A DNA stretch of 64,000 nt from Epilithonimonas arachidiradicis. GTDB taxonomy: Bacteria; Bacteroidota; Bacteroidia; Flavobacteriales; Weeksellaceae. Position 1 is the first letter of the stretch; the number at the start of each line of letters is the position of its first letter. Position numbers and translations under genes: made by a program. Location: positions 1 through 64,000 of the forward strand of contig NZ_RAQH01000010.1 in the NCBI RefSeq assembly GCF_003610695.1. Direction: 5' to 3'. This document shows positions 7,934 to 16,364 of the stretch, piece by piece. Below the pieces are notes generated by a model, which worked only from the letters and a program-made list of their open reading frames with translations, was not told where the DNA came from and ran no database searches.

Positions 7934-9205
7934 TTAAATCTCTTTGAACTGAAGATTTTGTTCTTTTAATAATTTAGCTTCTGCTTCTTTGTAATAACCG
8001 TTTGCTAATTTGTTGTAAATCGATTCGAAAGCTGCAAGGGTTTCGTTGATTTCAGCATCAGTGTGAGAAGCGGTTGGAATCAGTCTCAAAAGAATCATTC
8101 CTTTTGGAATTACCGGATAAACCACAACAGAGGTGAAAATCCCGTAATCTTCTCTCAATTCTTTAACTAATAAAGTTGCTTCAACTGGTGTTCCCTGGAT
8201 GAAAACCGGCGTTACACAAGTGTTGGTGTCGCCAAGGTTATATCCGATTTTTTTAAGTCCGCCTTGGAGTTTTTCAACATTTTCCCAAAGCTTAGCTTTG
8301 ATTTCCGGTCTTGTTCTTAACAGTTCCAATCTCTTCAAACCTCCGATTACCATTGGCATTGTCAGAGATTTAGCAAAAATCTGGGATCTCAGGTTGAATT
8401 TCAGATAACGGATAATTTCTTTATCTCCGGCCAAGAAAGCACCGAAACCTGCCATTGATTTCGCAAACGTAGAGAAGTAAACATCGATCTGGTCCTGGCA
8501 ACCTTGCTCTTCACCAGCTCCTGCACCAGTTTCTCCCAATGTTCCGAATCCGTGCGCATCGTCCACAAGGATTCTGAATTTATATTTGTCTTTAAGTGCG
8601 CAGATCTCTTTCAGTTTACCTTGTTGTCCTCTCATTCCGAAAACACCTTCAGTAATTACCAAAATTCCGCCACCTGTTTCTTCAGTGACTTTCTGAGCTC
8701 TGATCAAGTTCTTTTCAAAACTTGCAATATCATTGTGTCTGTAAGTAAAACGCTTACCAGCGTGCAATCTGACACCGTCCACGATACAAGCGTGAGAATC
8801 TACGTCGTAAACAATTACGTCATTTCTTGAAACCAAAGCATCGATGCAAGACACCATTCCCTGGTAACCAAAATTCAAAAGATAAGCTGAATCTTTCTTA
8901 ACGAATTCCGCCAATTCTCTTTCCAATTGCAAATGCTGTTCAGTTTCTCCGGACATAGCTCTTGCACCCATCGGATAAAACATTCCAAACTCTGCAGCGG
9001 CTTTGGCATCGGCTTCCAAAACTTCGGGATGATTGCACATTCCCAAATAATCATTAGCACTCCAAAATATGACGTCTTTCCCCTGGAACTTCATTCTCGG
9101 GCCAATTGGTCCTTCTAATCTTGGGAAAATATAGTATCCTTCGCCATAATCTGCAAATTGTCCTAGTGGACCTGGATTTTGTTTTATTCTTTCAAAAATG
9201 TCCAT
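7934..9205 (-). CDS. alpha-oxoamine synthase, probable cysteate C-fatty acyltransferase (sulfonolipid) or serine palmitoyltransferase-like
   Basis: A 423-residue PLP enzyme of the KBL/AONS/SPT family, which condenses an amino acid with an acyl thioester and releases CO2. Marks: SANDYLG, DSHAC (His138 stacks on PLP), VDDAHGFG (D215-H218) and the Schiff-base Lys249 in STFAKS. Length and the soluble N-terminus fit bacterial serine palmitoyltransferase and the cysteate acyltransferase that makes capnine in flavobacteria. The adjacent cysteine-synthase-like gene favours the cysteate reading: cysteate plus acyl donor to 3-ketocapnine. Ordinary glycine C-acetyltransferase is less likely because no threonine dehydrogenase gene is near. 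The family call is firm; the substrate is inferred from context. Confidence 0.75.
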   Translation of the reverse strand: MDIFERIKQNPGPLGQFADYGEGYYIFPRLEGPIGPRMKFQGKDVIFWSANDYLGMCNHPEVLEADAKAAAEFGMFYPMGARAMSGETEQHLQLERELAEFVKKDSAYLLNFGYQGMVSCIDALVSRNDVIVYDVDSHACIVDGVRLHAGKRFTYRHNDIASFEKNLIRAQKVTEETGGGILVITEGVFGMRGQQGKLKEICALKDKYKFRILVDDAHGFGTLGETGAGAGEEQGCQDQIDVYFSTFAKSMAGFGAFLAGDKEIIRYLKFNLRSQIFAKSLTMPMVIGGLKRLELLRTRPEIKAKLWENVEKLQGGLKKIGYNLGDTNTCVTPVFIQGTPVEATLLVKELREDYGIFTSVVVYPVIPKGMILLRLIPTASHTDAEINETLAAFESIYNKLANGYYKEAEAKLLKEQNLQFKEI

Positions 9206-9237
9206 TTTTTCTAACTGATATTTTTATTGATTGAAAA

Positions 9238-9260
9238 AACCTTTTGTATGACAAAAGGTT
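9238..9260 (-). terminator. hairpin with U-tract between the two sulfonolipid-type genes
   Basis: A perfect 10-bp inverted repeat (AACCTTTTGT / ACAAAAGGTT, 3-base loop). On the minus strand it is followed by TTTTTTC, so it resembles a terminator or attenuator after the cysteine-synthase-like gene and before the oxoamine synthase. No separate -7 box was seen between hairpin and downstream start, which favours partial read-through. Confidence 0.55.
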
Positions 9261-9280
9261 ATGAATTTTGTGATTAAATT

Positions 9281-10318
9281 TTATTTGATGATTTCTGTTT
9301 TGAAAACTTCATCATAGTTGTGGAAACAATTGTTGATAAAGCCTTGCTCTTCCATCCATTTGTCGCTGTACACTTTGGTAATATAGCGGGAACCGTGGTC
9401 TGGATAAATTAATACAACCAAATCATCTTCTTTGAACTCGTGGGAATTCGCATACTGAATCAAAGCCTGAGTGACAGCGCCGGTGGTATAGCCGCCCATA
9501 ATAGCCTCTTTCAAAGCAATCTCGCGGGTTCTGTAAGCCGACATCTCGTCATTAACCCTAACATATTCATCAATCGTGTCAAATAAAAGAGCGCCTGGAA
9601 TCAGGTTTTTTCCAAGACCTTCTATCTGATAAGGATGAATTTCTGTTTTATTGATTTTTCCTGTTTCGTGGTAAGTTTTCAGGATAGAGCCATCTGCGTC
9701 TACACCAATTACTTTGATATCAGGATTTTGTTCTTTCAGATATTTTGCAGAACCGGAAAGCGTACCGCCGGTACCTGTACAAGCAAAAAGATGCGTGATT
9801 TTTCCTTCTGTTTGTTTCCAGATTTCAGGACCTGTAGTCTGGTAATGTGCATCAATATTCAATTCATTGAAATATTGATTGATGTAAACCGAATTAGGAG
9901 TTTCCGCAGCAATTCTTTTAGCTACTTCATAGTAAGATCTTGGGTCATCTGCAGGAACTGAAGCCGGGCAAACATAAACTGTTGCGCCAAGTGCCTTTAA
10001 ATAAGCAATTTTTTCAGCTTTTGTTTTATCACTAACGGCAAGGATGCATTTGTAACCTTTGACGATACAAACCATTGCAATAGAAAAACCGGTGTTTCCG
10101 GAAGTAGTTTCTACAATTACAGAATCTGATTTTAGGATACCCTGTTTTTCTGCATTTTCTATAATATGAAGCGCAATTCTATCTTTTGTAGAATGCCCTG
10201 GATTATAAGACTCCAACTTAGCGTATACTGTCGCAGGAATGTCCTTAGTAACCTGATTTAACTTGACTAACGGTGAGTTGCCAATCAAACCAAGAATATT
10301 ATCGTATACATTCGTCAT
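9281..10318 (-). CDS. cysteine synthase/CBS-like PLP enzyme, probable cysteate synthase
   Basis: A 345-residue fold-type II PLP enzyme. The Schiff-base Lys45 lies in NPGHSTKDRIA, the substrate loop TTSGNTG at 71-77 and the phosphate-binding loop GTGGT at 181-185. The PNSVYINQY and GVDADGSIL stretches resemble the catalytic core of cystathionine beta-synthase more than CysK, but there are no heme or CBS domains. In sulfonolipid producers a paralogue of this type makes L-cysteate from O-phosphoserine and sulfite and lies next to the cysteate acyltransferase, as here. A plain cysteine or cystathionine synthase cannot be excluded. ATG start at 10318 follows a minus-strand TATTTTTG -7 box. Confidence 0.75.
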   Translation of the reverse strand: MTNVYDNILGLIGNSPLVKLNQVTKDIPATVYAKLESYNPGHSTKDRIALHIIENAEKQGILKSDSVIVETTSGNTGFSIAMVCIVKGYKCILAVSDKTKAEKIAYLKALGATVYVCPASVPADDPRSYYEVAKRIAAETPNSVYINQYFNELNIDAHYQTTGPEIWKQTEGKITHLFACTGTGGTLSGSAKYLKEQNPDIKVIGVDADGSILKTYHETGKINKTEIHPYQIEGLGKNLIPGALLFDTIDEYVRVNDEMSAYRTREIALKEAIMGGYTTGAVTQALIQYANSHEFKEDDLVVLIYPDHGSRYITKVYSDKWMEEQGFINNCFHNYDEVFKTEIIK

Positions 10319-10350
10319 TTTATATCATTTTTTCTCTCAAAAACTGTCTG

Positions 10351-10358
10351 CAAAAATA
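10351..10358 (-). promoter_or_regulatory. -7 box of the cysteine-synthase-like gene
   Basis: TATTTTTG on the minus strand, a perfect TAnnTTTG, 33 bases before the start codon. The -33 element is unclear: the nearest TTG is only 12 bases away. The 218-base divergent region 10319-10536 also holds TAAATTCG (10510-10517, one mismatch) as a possible -7 for the plus-strand gene. Confidence 0.5.
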
Positions 10359-10536
10359 AAAAAAAAATTGCAATGTTTTTACTTTTGTGGCGCGAATCTG
10401 ATTTTAATCAAAATATTTATTCAAAAAATCAGTTGTTTTTCTGCCGTTTTCAGAAAATGTATCAAAATTTAATTTTTGTTAAAAACTTAAATAACTGAAT
10501 CAAAAACGTTAAATTCGCCGATATTTCATTTTCCGT

Positions 10537-13500
10537 ATGAAGAATTGGACTTTTAAACGATGGAACACTATTCTTGGATGGGTAGTTTTTGTAATTGCAT
10601 TTATCACTTATTTATCAACCATAGAACCCAACTTCAGTTTCTGGGATTGTGGAGAATACATTTCTTCAGCGGTTAAATTGGAGGTTACCCACGCACCGGG
10701 AGCTGCACTTTTCCAATTGGTTGGAGCCGTTGTTGCGTTGTTTGCTTTTGGTGACGGGCAGCATTATTCGTTGGTAATTAATGCGATGTCGGCGTTGTTC
10801 AGTGCGTTTACAATCCTCTTTTTATTCTGGACCATTACGCATCTTGTAAGAAGATTACTAAATAGAGAATTCGAAAACATTACAATTGCTGAAGAAATTG
10901 CAACCTTGTTTGCAGGAGCAGTTGGTGCTTTGTGTTTTACATTTTCGGATACATTTTGGTTTTCAGCAGTAGAAGGTGAAGTTTATGCGATGGCAAGTAT
11001 GTTCATTGCATTGATTGTCTGGTTGATTACTAAATGGGAAAATGAATATCTGGAAAAAGATAACGAAAGATGGATTATCCTTTTGTTCTTCGTTATCGGT
11101 TTATCTGTAGGGGTGCATATGATGTGTATGCTGGCTTTGCCTGCGGTTTGTCTGATTTATTACACCAGAAATTATAAGTTCACTTGGAAATCCTTCCTTT
11201 GGGCAAATGGAATTACTTTAATAATCCTAGCCATTGTCTTCAAAATTATTTTCCCTGTGATAATGACATTGTTCGGAAAATCCGAAATATTCTTTGTGAA
11301 TGGACTAGGTCTGCCTTTCCACTCAGGGACAGTTTTCGCATTTGTTATTTTGTCAGTTCTTTGTTATTTATTCATCACTTATACAAGAAAAACCGGAAAA
11401 TCTTTGTATCAGACGATTGCTTTGTCAGTCGTTTATATGATAATTGGATTTTCTTGTTGGCTGGTTATCCCAATCCGGGCAATTGCCAATCCGCCAATGA
11501 ACCTTAATGACCCGGACAATGCCTTGGGAATGCTGGATTACTATAACCGTGAACAATATGGTGACTGGCCAACGTTGTACGGACAAAATTATACCGCTTA
11601 TCTAGATCCGAACGGAATTGAGAAAAATGAAGACGGAAGTTACAAAACTGAAAAAACAGGTGATACTTACGAGAAAGATGCTACAACAGGACAATATCGC
11701 AAAGTAGGAGAGAAGTTCAATTATGTTTACAGCAAAGAACACGTTGGTTTCTTGCCAAGAATGTTTAGTGAGGATAAATCGGTGATGCCGAATTACATCT
11801 CGATGTACGGTGCGCCGGATTTCACTTTCAATTATGGGAATGAGCAAATCTCCGAAAGTCCGGAAGCGAAACAATTCTTTGATGAACTTCGTCAAAAATA
11901 TGAGAACGGAACCATCAAAATGGATGATTATCTGAAAGCGAAACAATTCGGAATTATCAATGTTCAGAAACCGACTTTAGCACAAAATTTAGACTATTTT
12001 ATCACATTCCAGAACTACTATTATTTCGGAAGATATTTGCTTTGGAATTTTGCTGGTCGTCAGAACGATGTCGAAGGGCATATGGAAAACACGAATGGAA
12101 ACTTCATTACAGGTATTCCTTTTATCGATAATAATATTTGGGGCGACCAGAGCGAGATGCCTGCTAAATTCCAGAATGAAAGCACGGTTAAGTTCTTTAT
12201 GTTGCCTTTGATTTTAGGTTTACTAGGATTCTTCTTCCAATTGAATAGAGATTTTGGAAGATTCTACGCGATATTATCTTTATTCATTTTAACAAGTGTT
12301 GGGATTGTATTCTATACCGGGATGAAGCCATTTGAACCTCGTGAAAGAGATTATGCGATGGTCGGTTCCTTCTACGCATTTGCGATTTGGATTGGATTAG
12401 GTGTTGCAGCAATCTATTGGTTGCTTCAGAAAAAAGTAAAAAGCAAATCAGCTCAGATTATTGTGGGTGTCGTTTTATTGGGAATTCCTTTTATGATGGG
12501 CTTCCAGAACTATAATGTTCACGACAGAAGCGGACGTTATACAGCTTACGATTACGCTTATTCAAGTTTGAAATCACTGCCAAAAGACGGAATAATGTTC
12601 GTTTATGGCGATAATGATACCTATCCGGTTTGGGCCATTCAGGAAACTGAGGAATTCCGTCCGGATGTAAAAGTGGTGAATTTTACATTGTTGTCAACAC
12701 CTTGGAACATTGACCAGGTTAAGAGAAGAACTTACAACTCAATGCCTGTTCCGTCAACTCTGGAACACGAAGATTACCGTGAGGGTTCCAACGACCAGGT
12801 TTATATGATGACGAAGGACGATTGGTCTAATATTTTTGCGAATTTAAAAGATCAAGGTGCACCAGATACAGAATTTGCAGCCTTCAGAAAATATCTGACT
12901 CAGGATTCTATCACAATGAAAGAAGCGGTTAACTTCCTGAAAATGAAATCGCCTGAAAAAGATGAAATTGTTAAAATGATTTTCGGAGAAGAGCGTTATC
13001 AGAAATTTAACTTCCTTCCGGTTTCCAAATTTGTACTTCCGGTCAATGTCAATAATGCCGTTAAATCAAGAATCATCACGGCAGCGGAAGCTCAAAAAGC
13101 AGAAAAGCAAATCGTCATCGATTATAAAGGTTCTAGTATGTTCAAAAATAATATGATGATGCTGGATATCCTGGCCAACTTTGATTGGAAACGCCCAATC
13201 AACTTCTCAAGCGGTGGGATTTACGACGGAAGCAATCTATTCTTCTTGTCCAATTATCTTAAGTTTGATGGATTCAGCTACAGATTGGTTCCAATCAAAA
13301 CCGAAGAGTCTCCGGATGGCGAGTTAGGAATGGTGAATGCGGACGAGCTTTACAACATTGTGAAAAATTACAGATGGGGTAATTTCAAAGATTTGAAAGT
13401 CCATTTTGACGAGACTTGTACGCAGAATATCATCGGTTACAGATCATCGGCAAGTAGAGCGGCTGAGGCTCTGGTTCTGAAAGGCGAGAAGCAAAAGGCG

Positions 13501-14022
13501 ATTGAAGTTCTGGATTTAGCAAGCAGAGAAATCCCGGTCTCCAAATATAATGATCCAAGGTCTTTGAGTTCTATTGTTTACGCTTATATCGTTGCCGGAC
13601 AAGAGCAAAAAGGACTGAAACTGGCAGAAGACCTCAAAAAAGGAATCTTCGAAGAGTATGATTATTACACCAGATTATCTCCGAAATTCCAGGTTTACGC
13701 GGCAAGGCAAATGAAGGTGAAACCAATGGAATATTCTCTCGTGGTTGGCGCAGTTTCCGATGCTTACAACAAAATCGGACAGAAGGAAAAAGGTTACGAA
13801 TATCTTGTCAACTCTCTGAATGTTATTGATAAGAGATTCAATACATTTATCAAAGATTTGCAGGAGATGGGCAAAGAAAAGGCCTTCAAAAAAGCCGATG
13901 ATGTTCAGAAAGTGACATCGTTCTACTCGTATCTGTTTGATATTATGAAAGATTACGATACAACTTACGAAGCTGAAAAGATGGATAACATCACAAAACA
14001 ATTGATGAAAGTCACACAGTAG
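10537..14022 (+). CDS. DUF2723 multi-span membrane protein, probable protein O-glycosyltransferase
   Basis: A 1161-residue protein. Residues ~10-330 contain around eight membrane spans and open with the DUF2723 signature WVVFVIAFITYLSTIEP, FWDCGEYISSAVKLEVTHAPG and WFSAVEGEVYAM; acidic residues in the first periplasmic loop (DCGE) resemble GT-C transferases. More spans follow at ~540-660, then a soluble region with FVYGDNDTYPVW and a C-terminal helical, TPR-like part (KQKAIEVLDLASREIP). The eukaryotic member TMEM260 is a protein O-mannosyltransferase, and Bacteroidota O-glycosylate many exported proteins, so a lipid-linked-sugar transferase is a fair inference but unproven here. It is monocistronic with its own strong terminator. 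Confidence 0.8.
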   Translation: MKNWTFKRWNTILGWVVFVIAFITYLSTIEPNFSFWDCGEYISSAVKLEVTHAPGAALFQLVGAVVALFAFGDGQHYSLVINAMSALFSAFTILFLFWTITHLVRRLLNREFENITIAEEIATLFAGAVGALCFTFSDTFWFSAVEGEVYAMASMFIALIVWLITKWENEYLEKDNERWIILLFFVIGLSVGVHMMCMLALPAVCLIYYTRNYKFTWKSFLWANGITLIILAIVFKIIFPVIMTLFGKSEIFFVNGLGLPFHSGTVFAFVILSVLCYLFITYTRKTGKSLYQTIALSVVYMIIGFSCWLVIPIRAIANPPMNLNDPDNALGMLDYYNREQYGDWPTLYGQNYTAYLDPNGIEKNEDGSYKTEKTGDTYEKDATTGQYRKVGEKFNYVYSKEHVGFLPRMFSEDKSVMPNYISMYGAPDFTFNYGNEQISESPEAKQFFDELRQKYENGTIKMDDYLKAKQFGIINVQKPTLAQNLDYFITFQNYYYFGRYLLWNFAGRQNDVEGHMENTNGNFITGIPFIDNNIWGDQSEMPAKFQNESTVKFFMLPLILGLLGFFFQLNRDFGRFYAILSLFILTSVGIVFYTGMKPFEPRERDYAMVGSFYAFAIWIGLGVAAIYWLLQKKVKSKSAQIIVGVVLLGIPFMMGFQNYNVHDRSGRYTAYDYAYSSLKSLPKDGIMFVYGDNDTYPVWAIQETEEFRPDVKVVNFTLLSTPWNIDQVKRRTYNSMPVPSTLEHEDYREGSNDQVYMMTKDDWSNIFANLKDQGAPDTEFAAFRKYLTQDSITMKEAVNFLKMKSPEKDEIVKMIFGEERYQKFNFLPVSKFVLPVNVNNAVKSRIITAAEAQKAEKQIVIDYKGSSMFKNNMMMLDILANFDWKRPINFSSGGIYDGSNLFFLSNYLKFDGFSYRLVPIKTEESPDGELGMVNADELYNIVKNYRWGNFKDLKVHFDETCTQNIIGYRSSASRAAEALVLKGEKQKAIEVLDLASREIPVSKYNDPRSLSSIVYAYIVAGQEQKGLKLAEDLKKGIFEEYDYYTRLSPKFQVYAARQMKVKPMEYSLVVGAVSDAYNKIGQKEKGYEYLVNSLNVIDKRFNTFIKDLQEMGKEKAFKKADDVQKVTSFYSYLFDIMKDYDTTYEAEKMDNITKQLMKVTQ

Positions 14023-14046
14023 AAAGTTATCTACTGAAACTATATC

Positions 14047-14083
14047 AACCCTTTCAGAGTTAGAACTCTGAAAGGGTTTTTTG
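14047..14083 (+). terminator. intrinsic terminator after the DUF2723 gene
   Basis: A 14-bp perfect stem AACCCTTTCAGAGT / ACTCTGAAAGGGTT with a TAGA loop, followed by a T run. Confidence 0.9.
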
Positions 14084-14119
14084 TTTTAAATATTATCATT
14101 CAGTCAAAGTTTTAAAGTG

Positions 14120-14127
14120 TAATTTTG
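14120..14127 (+). promoter_or_regulatory. -7 box before the DUF1697 gene
   Basis: TAATTTTG is a perfect TAnnTTTG. Transcription should begin a few bases further, inside the heptamer repeat. No TTG was found at the right -33 distance. Confidence 0.5.
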
Positions 14128-14170
14128 CTATCAACTATCAACTATCAACTATCAACTATCACTATCAACT
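14128..14170 (+). repeat. heptanucleotide microsatellite (CTATCAA)n in the 5' leader
   Basis: Four exact CTATCAA units followed by two interrupted copies run straight into the ATG of the DUF1697 gene. A related heptamer tract lies inside the menE-like gene at 60710-60744. Confidence 0.9.
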
Positions 14171-14704
14171 ATGAACAACTTTTGTGCTTTCCTCCGTGGC
14201 GTGAATGTTAAAGGAACCAATATGAAAATGGCAGATGTTTGCAAAGTCTTTACTGATGCAGGTGTCCAAAACGTATCTTCGGTTTTGGCGAGTGGGAATA
14301 TTCTGTTTCAATCCGATAAAGATTCTGTGGAATTAAAGAAGATTTTGGAAAAAGCAATGTCAGATCATTTCAATTACGAAGCTTTTCTTTTCATCAAAAA
14401 TGAAAAAGAAGTTATTGAAATTTTAAAAAATGACCCATTTCCAACAATCGAGAATTTTCATAATTACGTTTTCCTCGGTTCAAAAAAAGTAGAAGAAACA
14501 TTGTTGGAAGAATTTGAGAAATCAAGCAAAGCAGAAGGAGAGAAAGGTAAAATCATCAATAATATATTCTATTGGCAAGTTCCAAAAGGACAAACTTTAG
14601 ATTCCAATTTCGGGAAAGTGCTTGGTAAGAAAAGTCTGAAAGATAAAATGACGAGCAGGAATGTGAATACTTTTGAAAAAATAATAAAGAAATTTGATGT
14701 ATAA
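14171..14704 (+). CDS. DUF1697 family protein
   Basis: The 177-residue protein shows the DUF1697 signature: CAFLRGVNVKGTNMKMADV at the N-terminus, SSVLASGNILFQS, and the closing TSRNVNTFEKI. Members are small cytosolic proteins of unknown function, common in bacteria and usually single genes. The ATG at 14171 directly follows a heptamer microsatellite, so the length of the leader may vary between strains. Its 3' end overlaps the next gene by 8 bases, suggesting translational coupling. Confidence 0.9.
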   Translation: MNNFCAFLRGVNVKGTNMKMADVCKVFTDAGVQNVSSVLASGNILFQSDKDSVELKKILEKAMSDHFNYEAFLFIKNEKEVIEILKNDPFPTIENFHNYVFLGSKKVEETLLEEFEKSSKAEGEKGKIINNIFYWQVPKGQTLDSNFGKVLGKKSLKDKMTSRNVNTFEKIIKKFDV

Positions 14705-15329
14705 TCCTGAAATTAAAAATTTCGTAAAATCAGCTTTTGAAGAAATTAAAAAAGCTAGATCAGTTAATTGTCTTCAAAAGATATTAGATGATTTTGAATT
14801 TCAGAAAAATAAGATTTCAGTCGAAACATATCCTAAAATTAGGTTTAAAATTTCGGCCCAAGAAATTCAGCAATTAGTAGCTGCTAATATTTTAGATCAA
14901 AATTATCAATTTAATAGCGAAGTTTCATTCGAAGAATCACATGTTGTAACTAAGCTATTATATGCATTAGCTTGGAAAAATGGTGATTTGAAAAAAATAA
15001 ATCATATAATAAAGGGGATTTTATCTACTGAGGATGAAGAACTTCAAGTTACTGAATCTTTAGTTTTTCATCAGTTTGGTAGACATCTTACAAAAAAGTC
15101 TAATGAACCAATAATTGATCAGCATGTTATAAGAGCTTTTTGTGTTTACAAAAATTATGAAAAAATTAAAATTATTGAAAAAGGGCATATAAAATATATT
15201 AATGAATATAAAAACTGGTTAGTTTCCGAAGAAATAAGTCCAGAACTAAAATCTGAAAATGATTATGTTTATTTTATCGATCAAATATTATTTGCAGTAG
15301 GAAAAACGGTTAAAAGTATGAACAAGTAA
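14697..15329 (+). CDS. unknown protein, 210 residues
   Basis: No family recognised. It is soluble, with no signal peptide or membrane span, and mostly helical by composition, with Lys/Glu/Ile-rich stretches (FVKSAFEEIKKA; LLYALAWKNGDLKKIN) and an FHQFGRHL segment. The base composition is visibly more AT-rich than kdsA next to it, and codons such as ATA and AGA are more frequent, which may indicate acquisition. The ATG at 14697 overlaps the DUF1697 stop; a TTG lies one codon earlier. It ends about 20 bases before the kdsA -7 box. Confidence 0.7.
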   Translation: MYNPEIKNFVKSAFEEIKKARSVNCLQKILDDFEFQKNKISVETYPKIRFKISAQEIQQLVAANILDQNYQFNSEVSFEESHVVTKLLYALAWKNGDLKKINHIIKGILSTEDEELQVTESLVFHQFGRHLTKKSNEPIIDQHVIRAFCVYKNYEKIKIIEKGHIKYINEYKNWLVSEEISPELKSENDYVYFIDQILFAVGKTVKSMNK

Positions 15330-15346
15330 TTATACTCATTAATCCG

Positions 15347-15354
15347 TATATTTG
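15347..15354 (+). promoter_or_regulatory. -7 box of kdsA
   Basis: TATATTTG, a perfect TAnnTTTG, 54 bases before the kdsA start, indicating that kdsA has its own promoter. No clear -33. Confidence 0.5.
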
Positions 15355-15408
15355 TATTCGATTTTCAGACATAAAACAATCTGAACTTTATAATTTAAAA
15401 TCAAAAAA

Positions 15409-16218
15409 ATGATACAATATTTAGATAAGATTCATCACAAAGATTCCAAGAACTTTTTCCTGATTGCAGGACCTTGCGCAATCGAAGATGAAACAATGGC
15501 TTTGCAGATTGCAGAACATATCGTGAAGCTTTCCGACAAATACAATATTCCTTATATTTTCAAAGGATCTTTCAGAAAGGCAAATAGAAGCCGTGTAGAT
15601 TCTTTCACAGGAATCGGCGACGAGAAAGCTTTGAAGATTCTTAAAAAAGTGGGAGAAACTTTTAATATTCCTACGACAACAGATATTCACGAGAATGGGC
15701 ACGCCGCTTTGGCTGCAGAATATGTGGATGTTTTGCAAATTCCGGCTTTTTTAGTTAGACAAACCGATTTGTTGATTGCAGCAGCAGAAACTGGGAAAGC
15801 AGTGACGCTTAAAAAAGGACAGTTTCTTTCACCAGAAGCAATGAAATTTGCTGTTCAGAAAGTGAAAGATTCCGGAAATGATAAAACAGCAATTATCGAA
15901 AGAGGAAATACTTTTGGCTACAGTGATTTGGTTGTAGATTTCCGTGGAATACCGACAATGAGGGAATATTCTCCGGTGATTTTGGATGTAACGCACTCTC
16001 TTCAACAACCGAATCAAAATTCTGGCGTGACAGGCGGAAGACCAGAGTTGATAGAAACGATTGCCAAAGCTGGAATTGCAGTGGGTGCAGACGGATTGTT
16101 CATTGAAACTCATCCAGACCCATCTGTAGCGAAATCTGACGGTGCAAATATGTTGAAATTAGATTTGCTTGATGACTTGCTTGGGAAACTGACAAGAATC
16201 AGAGAAGCGATATTATAA
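15409..16218 (+). CDS. kdsA: 3-deoxy-8-phosphooctulonate (KDO-8-phosphate) synthase
   Basis: The 269-residue enzyme condenses phosphoenolpyruvate with arabinose 5-phosphate in the KDO branch of lipid A/LPS core synthesis. Visible motifs are LIAGPCAIED, FKGSFRKANR, DIHENGHA, IPAFLVRQTDLL and VDFRGIPTM. Cys23 in GPC, with the His of DVTHS, the Glu of IETHPDP and the Asp of KSDGA, is the ligand set of metal-dependent (class II) enzymes such as that of Aquifex; class I enzymes have Asn in place of the Cys. It has its own -7 box and a strong terminator, so it is probably monocistronic. Confidence 0.96.
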   Translation: MIQYLDKIHHKDSKNFFLIAGPCAIEDETMALQIAEHIVKLSDKYNIPYIFKGSFRKANRSRVDSFTGIGDEKALKILKKVGETFNIPTTTDIHENGHAALAAEYVDVLQIPAFLVRQTDLLIAAAETGKAVTLKKGQFLSPEAMKFAVQKVKDSGNDKTAIIERGNTFGYSDLVVDFRGIPTMREYSPVILDVTHSLQQPNQNSGVTGGRPELIETIAKAGIAVGADGLFIETHPDPSVAKSDGANMLKLDLLDDLLGKLTRIREAIL

Positions 16219-16222
16219 AATT

Positions 16223-16249
16223 AAAGTCCGGAATTGCCGGACTTTTTTG
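16223..16249 (+). terminator. intrinsic terminator after kdsA
   Basis: AAAGTCCGG / CCGGACTTT, 5-base loop, then a T tract, 5 bases beyond the stop codon. Confidence 0.9.
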
Positions 16250-16308
16250 TTAATTTCAGTTTTTCATATAAGATTTATAAATATTCTTTCGTTCTTTGTA
16301 TTAATTGC

Positions 16309-16316
16309 TATTTTTG
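16309..16316 (+). promoter_or_regulatory. -7 box of the TonB-dependent receptor gene
   Basis: TATTTTTG, a perfect TAnnTTTG, 49 bases before the TTG start. The nearest TTG is only 10 bases upstream, so the -33 is uncertain. Confidence 0.45.
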
Positions 16317-16364
16317 TTCACTCAAGAATGCGTTAAAAATAAATTCAGATAAAAAACTACAACA

